A stretch of 5,988 bases of DNA from JBBDWZ01 sp050732575 (GTDB lineage: Bacteria > Gemmatimonadota > Gemmatimonadetes > Longimicrobiales > RSA9): contig JBOHRF010000329.1 in assembly GCA_050732575.1 (NCBI GenBank), positions 1 to 5,988 of the forward strand, given 5' to 3'. Positions 1 to 5,988 of the stretch are shown here, piece after piece. The notes beneath the pieces are model-generated. The model was not told where the DNA came from. It ran no database searches and worked only from the letters and a program-made list of their open reading frames with translations. Position numbers and translations under genes: made by a program. The first letter of the stretch is position 1; every line of letters begins with the position of its first letter.

Positions 1-285
1 CAGCTGCGCAATCCGCTCAACGTGATCCCGCCCCAGCAGCGCCCGCGCGTGGTACTGCGTTTCAGCGATCAGCGCGATCTGCTGGTCTCCGGCCTGCTGG
101 ATGGCGGCGGCGACATAGCCCAACGACCCGTAGTGATCGACGCACCACTCGAACGCGGACACGTCGTGCTCTTTGCCAACAACCCCATGTGGCGCGGCGA
201 GACCATTGGCAGCTATTTCCTGGTCTTCAACACATTGTTGAACTGGGATAATCTCAATGCGGGTCGAAAGAACGACGCACGGTAA
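1..285 (+). CDS. C-terminal end of an M14-family zinc carboxypeptidase-like protein (partial, 5' end off the window)
   Basis: Frame 1 is open from the first base to the TAA at 283-285, giving 94 visible residues. An in-frame GTG at 22 is not taken as the start, because the frame is open upstream and the protein begins inside a folded-looking block. The segments RPRVVLRFSDQRDLLVSG, VVIDAPLERGHVVLFANNPMW and GSYFLVFNTLLNWDNL match, from memory, the tail of large bacterial M14 carboxypeptidase-like proteins. In those, a glutamine-amidotransferase-like domain follows the peptidase domain. The zinc ligands (HxxE...H) and the catalytic Glu would lie upstream, so activity cannot be judged here. Such proteins are usually exported and cleave C-terminal residues from peptides. 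The gene converges on the minus-strand operon with 146 bp between stop codons and shows no functional tie to it. The family call rests on pattern memory of the tail only. Confidence 0.75.
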   Translation, partial: QLRNPLNVIPPQQRPRVVLRFSDQRDLLVSGLLDGGGDIAQRPVVIDAPLERGHVVLFANNPMWRGETIGSYFLVFNTLLNWDNLNAGRKNDAR

Positions 286-291
286 GGAAGG

Positions 292-433
292 AACAGATTG
301 ATGCCATAGGATAGGGTAAGGGTGGTAGGGACTCGTTGCTGCCCGTGCAACTTGGCTCGACGTAAGCGGAGCCGCCGGTTGCAACAATCCCTACGGCCCT
401 CCGCCTCACCCTAATCCTATGGCCTCATTTGTT
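292..433. repeat. Large imperfect inverted repeat (MITE/REP-like) filling the convergent intergenic gap
   Basis: The outer arms are perfect for 10 bp: GCCATAGGAT at 303-312 and ATCCTATGGC at 414-423. With one mismatch they extend to 299-312/414-427, and with gaps to about 292/433. Inward, both arms continue as AGGGT(A/G)AGG, TAGGGA and GTTGC, the right arm carrying about six extra bases. The centre holds further hairpins: GTTGC 335-339 with GCAAC 347-351 (7-nt loop), GGCTC 354-358 with GAGCC 369-373 (10-nt loop), and the palindrome GTTGCAAC 378-385. RNA from either strand could therefore fold into a long branched stem. The position between two convergent stops fits a bidirectional transcription block, but there is no T-run after either arm, so it is not a classic intrinsic terminator. 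No target-site duplication is evident. The element accounts for most of the 286-431 gap and no small gene is seen in it. Confidence 0.8.
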
Positions 434-2450
434 ATCTGTTGACGGTCGTCTCTCCACGCACAACAAGCTTGAGCGCCCTCTGCAATGCCGCGTCTTTGAG
501 CAGGACATCGCTGGCTTTCTCTGAAATCATGTAGACCGCGGTCACGATGAAGAAGCCGGGGATACGCGGGAAAACGGATGCATCCACCACGCGCAGGCCG
601 CGCACGCCATGCACGCGGAACCGGCTGTCCACCACGGCAAACGGATCGGTGCGCGGGCCCATGCGGTTGCTGCAGGATGCGTGGTGGCCCCAGGCTTCTT
701 TGCGGATGAAGTCACGGATTTGCTCGCGTGTGCGCACGTTGGGCCCGGGCACCAGCTCACTGCGCACCATGGTACTGGTCGTCTTCATGATGCTGCGCGC
801 GAACAGCACGCCCTCCACGACTGCTTCCAGATCTTCGGCGGCGCCCGCGGTGCCTTCCTCGAAATAGTGGAAGACAATTTCGGGCACGTCACGCGGATTG
901 CTGGAGCGGAGCGTGACCCGTCCGCCCGAATTTCTGGTATGCGCCTTGAGCACGGCCCAGGTGAAGCGGTTGCGCTTGTTGAGCAGATCCTTCGAGTAGC
1001 CCGGGTAATAGCCGCGGAAATGGCCAGGCAAGCCAATGATGAAGAGATCGGGATCCTCCTGTTGGCGTGATGAGCGCAGCGAAATCCCGATAACGGCGCC
1101 GTTGGACGTGTACAGGCCTTTGCCTTTCAGCCACTCTGCCCAGGCGCGCTCGGGTGTGGCGCCCACGGGTGGCGCAAACGTGTTCTGGCCGAGCAACACG
1201 AAATCGCGCGCCATCTCGGTGACCACGCCGACTTCGTAACGATCCTGCAGGTTGCGGCCGACGCCGGGCAAATCCACGCGCACGGGGATGCCGTGGCGCT
1301 GCAGTTCTTCGCGCGGTCCGATACCGGATAGCATCAACAGTTGTGGGCTGTTGTAGGCGCCCGCGGCCAGCACGACATCGTGACGCGCAAATGCCGTCAT
1401 GCGCATGAAGCGCGCATTGGCATCGAACTGCGGGTCGGCCCGATAGAGGTGTTCACCCTCCAGATACTCGACACCCAGAGCGCGGGGCGGTGCTGCGCCA
1501 TCGAACAGCACGCGCGTGACCAAACACTGGGTGCGCACCGTGAGCTGGGCCGGGAATTCCTTCTCGATTTGCCGGATGTATTCCCGTGCGCCGTTGCGCT
1601 TGCCCTGACGGGTGGCCAGGGGTGTGAAGTAGAGGCCTTCCGGACTGCGCTTCTCGCGCTGGTCGTTGGGGTCGAAGTGCTGCACGCCGCGCGTGAGCAG
1701 TACGCGCAGCAGCTTAAGGGGCGTCAGCTCGATGCCACGCGCCACGGCGCGCCGAATGGCTTTCCAGAAGAGCTTCAGCAGATCTTTGTCGGGCAAGGCG
1801 AGTTCAGGATCGGCCAGGCTCGTGTTGAGCCAACCCTGATAGCCGTGGCCGCTGGGATTGGCGGGTGAAGGCGGCAACGCAGCCACCCGTCGCAACCGGT
1901 CGATCAGGCGCAGCCACGCGGTACGCGGCTGCGTGCCCGGTGCGCTCACGTAGCCGCAGTTTTCCAACCGCTCGAAATAACGGTGCATGTTGGCGGCCAG
2001 CCAGGACGGATCACCGGTAAGGTTTGCCATGTGATCCCAGTCACTGTCGTGGGGCACCAGCGTGATCATGGCATTGTGCGCAGTGCAGCCGCCCAGTGTA
2101 CCCGCGCGCGGGTACAACACGCCATCCTGTTCCTTGGTGTATTTGGTGTCGAGTACGCGCAGTCTGAATTCTTCGTAGTGTTTGACGAAGTAATCCCAGC
2201 GCAACTCAGGATCTTCCGTGGCCAGGCCATGAAAGCCGGGCACGGAGTAGTGCGCGTTCTCCGTGGCGCTGCCCGCCTCGAGCAGCAATACCGTGTAGCC
2301 GTTGCGGGCCAAATTGGCCGCGAGTGGACCGCCGCCCGCGCCGCTGCCTACGACAATGAAATCGAATTCGTCGGCGTGACGAGTAGCGGGTGCCGATTGA
2401 TGAGGTTCATCCTCCGAGCTAGCCAGCGCTGCGTCGTGCTCCAGGCTCAT
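432..2450 (-). CDS. GMC-family FAD-dependent oxidoreductase (choline dehydrogenase/glucose oxidase superfamily)
   Basis: This is a 672-residue flavoprotein. The family oxidises alcohol groups (sugars, choline, sterols, long-chain alcohols) using FAD. An N-terminal extension of about 28 residues precedes the FAD-binding Rossmann motif VVGSGAGGG (33-41) and the ribose-binding acidic residue in LLLEAG (E58). GMC signature 1 is at 113-128 (YPRAGTLGGCTAHNAM) and signature 2 at 364-378 (GAYNSPQLLMLSGIG). The C-terminal block WGHHASCSNRMG puts the catalytic His at 590. In the following block, FPRIPGFFIVTAVYMISEKASD (628-648, numbering approximate), Phe634 aligns with the family's second catalytic His/Asn (His559 of glucose oxidase, Asn510 of choline oxidase). 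The length is some 100 residues above the usual GMC size, partly through an insert around 180-290. No Sec or Tat signal is visible, so the protein is predicted cytoplasmic. It is the last gene of the operon, 6 nt after the cytochrome stop. The substrate is unknown; the class call is very secure. Confidence 0.95.
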   Translation of the reverse strand: MSLEHDAALASSEDEPHQSAPATRHADEFDFIVVGSGAGGGPLAANLARNGYTVLLLEAGSATENAHYSVPGFHGLATEDPELRWDYFVKHYEEFRLRVLDTKYTKEQDGVLYPRAGTLGGCTAHNAMITLVPHDSDWDHMANLTGDPSWLAANMHRYFERLENCGYVSAPGTQPRTAWLRLIDRLRRVAALPPSPANPSGHGYQGWLNTSLADPELALPDKDLLKLFWKAIRRAVARGIELTPLKLLRVLLTRGVQHFDPNDQREKRSPEGLYFTPLATRQGKRNGAREYIRQIEKEFPAQLTVRTQCLVTRVLFDGAAPPRALGVEYLEGEHLYRADPQFDANARFMRMTAFARHDVVLAAGAYNSPQLLMLSGIGPREELQRHGIPVRVDLPGVGRNLQDRYEVGVVTEMARDFVLLGQNTFAPPVGATPERAWAEWLKGKGLYTSNGAVIGISLRSSRQQEDPDLFIIGLPGHFRGYYPGYSKDLLNKRNRFTWAVLKAHTRNSGGRVTLRSSNPRDVPEIVFHYFEEGTAGAAEDLEAVVEGVLFARSIMKTTSTMVRSELVPGPNVRTREQIRDFIRKEAWGHHASCSNRMGPRTDPFAVVDSRFRVHGVRGLRVVDASVFPRIPGFFIVTAVYMISEKASDVLLKDAALQRALKLVVRGETTVNR

Positions 2451-2460
2451 CGTTACCTAC
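2451..2460 (-). promoter_or_regulatory. Weak Shine-Dalgarno overlapping the cytochrome stop codon, ahead of the GMC start
   Basis: On the minus strand the junction reads GTAGGTAACG followed by the ATG at 2450-2448. The AGG of the only Shine-Dalgarno-like stretch lies within and just after the cytochrome TAG stop (2459-2457), and 6 nt separate the two genes. Ribosomes finishing the cytochrome would cover this site, so the GMC gene is probably translated by coupling or re-initiation. The arrangement supports ATG 2450 as the start, since the Rossmann motif begins only about 30 codons downstream. Confidence 0.5.
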
Positions 2461-4661
2461 AATGTCTTCAAGTATTCGATGAGTGCTCGCTTGTCGCTGT
2501 CGGTCATTGTGGTGCCGAAATAGTGGCCCCGGTCCTCGATGAAGTCGGGACACTTACTGAGAGCCAGCAGATCAGGCACCAGTTGGCGCAGTACGTCCGC
2601 GCTTGCCCGCGCGTCCAGGTTCTGCCGCTGAATCTGCAGCAGACGGTTCTTCATCTTGCGGCCCAGGCCGGCCAGCCGGCCGAGCTTGGCGGCATCGGCG
2701 GCATCGAGCTCTGGTGTTTCCAGCGTCATGTCCAGATTGGCGATCAGCTTGATGGGCGTGCCCGCGGGCACCGGCCCGATCCTCAGATAGTCACCACCAT
2801 CGGCCAGACCCTGCAGGAAACCGGGCAAGTAGGGCGTGGGGATCTGCAGCCAGCTCTCGGCCGTGGTGCGCATGATGGAGTTGAGGTTGCCCCTGCGTTC
2901 AGGCCACAGCAGCTGCTCTGCTGCGCTATTGAATGCGCGCATGCGTCCGGCCACGGAAGGATCATGCGTGTGTTCGCCCAGCTTGTTGTTGTGGAAGAAC
3001 GGCGCAGTGGCCCAGATGCTGACCAGCGAAGGCGTGCGATAATAGCCGGGACCGCCACCCTGCGGCTGAAACTTGCGCGTGCTGCCATCGAACGGGTTGT
3101 ATATCTCGATGGGCCCCGAGGGCGGCGAGTTCTTGTATGTCTCCGATGAGAAGTTATCCCACACGTGGCCACGTTTGGCATTGGTGCCCAGCGCCCGGCA
3201 CGCGTTGGTCTGGATCTCGCTGACTGCGTGCCGCCGATCATCCGAGTAGAAGTTCCCCTGCTGGAAGTCGGACTTCAAAATCTCCGTGCGGAACCACGAC
3301 CTGCCCGCAGCCGATTCGGGATCCACGCCGGCGGGCGGCCGCTTGCTCGAGTGACAGGACGCGCAATGCTCGGCAAATACGACTTTGCCTCGATACAGCA
3401 CGTCGCCATCCGTGGTCACGTGCGCACTGCCGCCCGGCGCACTGCGCAGCGGCATGGGGCCCGCTGCTTTCAGGAAGAATGCGGCCAGGTTCTCGACCCG
3501 GCTCTCCGTGGATTGCCAGTAAATCGACTTCTGCTGTGCGCCGCGAATGGGGAAGGGCGTTTGCGCCTTGCCGCCCACCAGGATGTTGTGGTTGCTCAGC
3601 CACTGCTCGTGGAATTCGCCAATGTTGACGTACACGCGGATCAGTGCGCCCAGAATGCCGATATTGTCAGCGCCATCTTTCAGGATGTGCGGCACGCGCA
3701 TGCTACGCTGCTGGCCGCGTATCGACATGGTGGCATCACCCATCTCCTCCGCGGCGTTTTGTTCGGCCGCGGCCAAACGCCCGCCTACCTCGAAGATGGC
3801 GTTCATGTTGCTCGGATTCAGGATGTTGTCGGTCGCCAGGAACGACGTGTCGAGCGTGCCATCGGCCATGGCCAGCAGGATCTGGTACACCAGGTTGTCT
3901 TCACCAAGGCCCGCGGCAAACACCTGCGACGTGCGGAAATACTGGGCACCAATATTGGTGGACAGGTTTTCCCAGCCTGGATTCTCCACGTCGGCGGGCG
4001 GGCGCAGCGGATGCGGCCCCACGTGACAGAAACCGCATGACATGCCCACCATGTACGGTCGCTCGAGCCTGGGGTTGTTGTAGTAGCTCGGGTCGTTGTA
4101 GTAGCGCTGCGCGTCCCATTTGCGCGCGTTGAAACGCGGATTGCGGAAGAGGCGCAATCCTACGATGCCCGAAGCGCGGCCGTACACGCGCTCGTCTACA
4201 TTCTCGGGCGGCGCCGTGCGTTCATCGAGCCAGAGTCCAAAGGTGTCGGGTTGCGCCGCGACGCGGAAACCCGGCTCGTTGATGAGACCGGCAGCACGAA
4301 AGCGGCGCAGGCGAGTGCGCGAGTCGAGCGTCTTCAGTAAATCGTTGGTTCCAAATCCGTATTGCGCCAGCCAGTTCCAGAAATCGGCATTGCCACCCGT
4401 CCAGATCATCCAGGTGTTGCGTCCCTTGATTTCGTTTTCGCTCAGGGCAACGCCGCCATCCATCGGTTGGAACAGATCGACCGCGACTTCGGCCAGATCG
4501 CTAGCGCGCAAGCGATCCGGATTCGAGTCAAATGGCACGGCGCGTGGACGCAGCACTGTCAGTGCACCGCCCATGGACAGCGCCACGAACAGAATCAGGC
4601 CGTAGGCCACCCAGCGCTTCCAGCGCGGCGTACCGGCGAATTCCGCTTCCTGCACGCTCAT
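2457..4661 (-). CDS. Membrane-anchored di-heme cytochrome c, cytochrome c peroxidase/RoxA-like
   Basis: This is a 734-residue protein. A basic N-terminus (TPRWKRW) precedes a single hydrophobic segment at about 17-37 with no obvious cleavage site, so it is read as an N-in anchor with the body in the periplasm. Two heme c sites are present: CGFCH 209-213 (4023-4037) and CASCH 433-437 (3351-3365), about 224 residues apart. A block YYRTPSLVSIWATAPFFHN (540-558) resembles the TPSL/APYxHxG element of bacterial di-heme peroxidases. The C-terminus (CPDFIEDRGHYFG...ALIEYLKTL) is a cytochrome-type end, and His713 there is a candidate distal ligand. Two CxxCH sites far apart in a protein of about 700 residues resemble rubber oxygenase RoxA and its uncharacterised relatives more than the short CcpA/MauG proteins of about 350 residues. 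Peroxidase, oxygenase and plain electron carrier all remain possible. The ATG overlaps the patatin stop, and the GMC gene follows after 6 nt. Two extra cysteines (488, 704) are not heme sites. Confidence 0.85.
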   Translation of the reverse strand: MSVQEAEFAGTPRWKRWVAYGLILFVALSMGGALTVLRPRAVPFDSNPDRLRASDLAEVAVDLFQPMDGGVALSENEIKGRNTWMIWTGGNADFWNWLAQYGFGTNDLLKTLDSRTRLRRFRAAGLINEPGFRVAAQPDTFGLWLDERTAPPENVDERVYGRASGIVGLRLFRNPRFNARKWDAQRYYNDPSYYNNPRLERPYMVGMSCGFCHVGPHPLRPPADVENPGWENLSTNIGAQYFRTSQVFAAGLGEDNLVYQILLAMADGTLDTSFLATDNILNPSNMNAIFEVGGRLAAAEQNAAEEMGDATMSIRGQQRSMRVPHILKDGADNIGILGALIRVYVNIGEFHEQWLSNHNILVGGKAQTPFPIRGAQQKSIYWQSTESRVENLAAFFLKAAGPMPLRSAPGGSAHVTTDGDVLYRGKVVFAEHCASCHSSKRPPAGVDPESAAGRSWFRTEILKSDFQQGNFYSDDRRHAVSEIQTNACRALGTNAKRGHVWDNFSSETYKNSPPSGPIEIYNPFDGSTRKFQPQGGGPGYYRTPSLVSIWATAPFFHNNKLGEHTHDPSVAGRMRAFNSAAEQLLWPERRGNLNSIMRTTAESWLQIPTPYLPGFLQGLADGGDYLRIGPVPAGTPIKLIANLDMTLETPELDAADAAKLGRLAGLGRKMKNRLLQIQRQNLDARASADVLRQLVPDLLALSKCPDFIEDRGHYFGTTMTDSDKRALIEYLKTL

Positions 4662-4670
4662 GATTGCTCC
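4658..4670 (-). promoter_or_regulatory. ATGA stop/start overlap with Shine-Dalgarno that sets the cytochrome start
   Basis: The minus-strand sequence reads GGAGCAATCATGA. The GGAG (4670-4667) lies 5 nt before the ATG (4661-4659), and the TGA ending the patatin gene (4660-4658) overlaps that ATG by two bases, giving a 4-bp ATGA overlap of the two genes. A good Shine-Dalgarno at the right distance, and a transmembrane anchor starting about 16 codons later, both support this start. The overlap is the usual sign of translational coupling. Confidence 0.8.
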
Positions 4671-5988
4671 AGCAGGGGGAGTGGGAAGTTCACGCCCTCG
4701 GGGACAGGCCGGACTGTTGCTGTGGTTGGCGCTGTCGGTTTGGAAGGCTTGGTGTAGCGCTGCACAGCTTGCAGAAAATCATCCAACGACCACGGATCCC
4801 TCTTTCCATTGTCGCGGTCCGCACTGGCCGTGATCTGATCGACCACGTGGCTGCCCAGTGCGCGGTAGCTCTCGAACTGCGACTCATCGAACCACTGGTC
4901 GGCCGTGGACTCGTGCGGGAAGTCACCGTCCTTGGCATAACTCACCACGTCGTAAGGCAACGGGCCATCCACATTGACGGTGGGCTTGATGTAGATCAGC
5001 GTGCCCGGCGAGGCCATGCGGCCATCGACATCACTGTAGTTGATGGTGCCAATGGCGCAGTACAGGCCGGCACCGCGCGTGCCGGCCTTGGGCTCAATGG
5101 TGATCTTGTCATTGAAATCGATGGACACACCAAAATCGATGCGAATCTTGCGAATGACGTTGCCCAGGTCTTCGAAGCCGACGGAAGGATCGCGGCCGGC
5201 ATCACACTGCACGATGAAGCGGCAGCGCCGTAACACCATTTCGTAGAGACCCAGATTGTCGAAGTGCCCGCCGTCCGAAAGTTGCACGTACTTGGTTTGG
5301 CTGGACGTAAGGCCCAGCAATTCGGCAAACAACGGTCGCACGGCCCAGCGTGGACCCTGATGCCGATACGCCTCCTGGCCGCGCACATTCGTATTGCCCA
5401 GCCAGGCGCCCAGTCGGCCATTCAGGATGCCGAGCAGGAACGTGATGGGCGGCGATGAGTGGTAGCCCATGTTCGGATTGGCAGCCGCGCCGGAAATGGC
5501 CATGGCCGTGCCCAGCGTGATGCCGTTTGGCCCGCCATACTCGCTGGATCGACGGTAGCCTTCGTAGAAATTGCCGCAGTAGAACGGCGTAATGGAGAAC
5601 GACTCGGACTTGCGCTCCTGCCACGCCAGCTTGGATCCGCGCACCAGGTTGAGCGTGGTGTTGATCACGTGCAGCGGGCGACGGCTATCGATATCGCCCG
5701 GATGCGCGGGGGCTCGCCACAGATCGTGCATCTTGATGTTGTCACTGGTAGCAAACCCCGTGAACGGATCGGGCTTGCGGCTGGGGTTGGAAGCACCAAG
5801 ATAAGCGCGAATGAGACGATCGCGATACATGCCGTGCAATGAGAAGCGATTGACATTTACGGCGCGGCCCATGAGAAAGCCAAAGCCGAGCAGCACCGCA
5901 GCCAGCAGCAGGAAGAGGGTCAGATCACTGCCCGCCACGGTAGCCGTTTCGTGCCGCTGCAGACTATCGGGCACGTCCAGCAGTGTGG
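4658..5988 (-). CDS. Patatin-like phospholipase, membrane-associated; C-terminal part (5' end off the window)
   Basis: 442 residues are visible, counted from the first whole codon at 5986. The frame is open to the right edge, so the GTG at 5974 is only an internal codon and the true start lies outside. A hydrophobic segment at about 22-40 (LTLFLLLAAVLLGFGFLMG) is followed by a block with NRFSLHGMYRDRLIRAYLG, then ISGAAANPNMGY (164-175). The patatin DGG motif follows in QLSDGGHFDNLGLYE, with the catalytic Asp at 238 (5273-5275). Patatin hydrolases use a Ser-Asp dyad to cleave fatty-acyl esters of lipids. The GxSxG nucleophile is not in the visible part and must lie upstream. If so, the membrane segment falls between Ser and Asp in the chain, as in large multi-domain bacterial patatins. 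The tail after about 412 is rich in Pro and Thr. It is the most upstream operon gene visible. The family call is firm; substrate and full architecture are not visible. Confidence 0.88.
   Translation of the reverse strand, partial: TLLDVPDSLQRHETATVAGSDLTLFLLLAAVLLGFGFLMGRAVNVNRFSLHGMYRDRLIRAYLGASNPSRKPDPFTGFATSDNIKMHDLWRAPAHPGDIDSRRPLHVINTTLNLVRGSKLAWQERKSESFSITPFYCGNFYEGYRRSSEYGGPNGITLGTAMAISGAAANPNMGYHSSPPITFLLGILNGRLGAWLGNTNVRGQEAYRHQGPRWAVRPLFAELLGLTSSQTKYVQLSDGGHFDNLGLYEMVLRRCRFIVQCDAGRDPSVGFEDLGNVIRKIRIDFGVSIDFNDKITIEPKAGTRGAGLYCAIGTINYSDVDGRMASPGTLIYIKPTVNVDGPLPYDVVSYAKDGDFPHESTADQWFDESQFESYRALGSHVVDQITASADRDNGKRDPWSLDDFLQAVQRYTKPSKPTAPTTATVRPVPEGVNFPLPLLEQS

Noticed and set aside
22..24. 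GTG as the start of the M14-type gene, making it a small stand-alone 87-aa protein
   Set aside because: The frame is open to base 1 and the residues match the tail of a much larger family, so it is a truncated view rather than a small gene.
286..302. Target-site duplication flanking the inverted repeat
   Set aside because: The flanks (GAACAGATTGA on the left, CTCATTTGTT on the right) share no direct repeat. Their similarity is inverted and belongs to the palindrome itself.
303..423. Classic Rho-independent terminator between the convergent genes
   Set aside because: The stem is long and branched and no T-run follows either arm, so the intrinsic terminator pattern is not met. A blocking role is still possible and is noted under the repeat.
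1983..3149. Long plus-strand open frame of 388 codons antisense to the GMC/cytochrome junction
   Set aside because: It runs opposite two well-supported genes and across their junction. Its translation shows no recognisable domain, and it looks like the usual open antisense frame of GC-rich coding DNA.
3165..4040. Plus-strand open frame of 291 codons inside the cytochrome gene
   Set aside because: It is fully antisense to a gene with clear heme motifs. The translation is rich in Arg, Ala and His with no domain, and no independent start signal is convincing.
5972..5974. GTG as the start of the patatin-like gene
   Set aside because: The frame stays open through the preceding codons to the edge of the window. 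The protein also lacks its nucleophile half, so this is an internal Val codon.

Overview
The window looks like chromosomal DNA from a GC-rich Gram-negative bacterium, probably a proteobacterium. It is densely coded, with a membrane-anchored periplasmic c-type cytochrome and an M14-type peptidase. The gene mix would suit a gammaproteobacterium of the Steroidobacter/Xanthomonadales type or a myxobacterium, but this placement is inferred from protein families only and is weak.

Layout: bases 1-285 (+) hold the last 94 codons of a zinc carboxypeptidase-like (M14 family) protein whose catalytic part lies off the left edge. Bases 286-431 are a convergent intergenic gap, almost filled by one large imperfect inverted repeat (MITE/REP-like). 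From 432 to the right edge, everything is one tightly packed minus-strand operon, transcribed right to left: (i) the C-terminal part of a membrane-attached patatin-like phospholipase (4658-5988, N-terminus off the edge); (ii) a 734-aa membrane-anchored di-heme cytochrome c with two CxxCH sites, of the cytochrome c peroxidase/RoxA-like type (2457-4661), whose ATG overlaps the patatin stop as ATGA; (iii) a 672-aa GMC-family FAD oxidoreductase (432-2450), starting 6 nt after the cytochrome stop.

The three genes are probably translationally coupled and so probably act together. A lipid hydrolase, a flavin alcohol oxidoreductase and an outward-facing di-heme cytochrome suggest release of a lipid or hydrophobic alcohol, followed by oxidation, with electrons or oxygen handled by the hemes. 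This is the best candidate for an undescribed system here. Two details stand out. The GMC protein has Phe where the family's second catalytic His/Asn normally sits. It also has no visible export signal, although its presumed heme partner is periplasmic. The operon promoter is not in the window.
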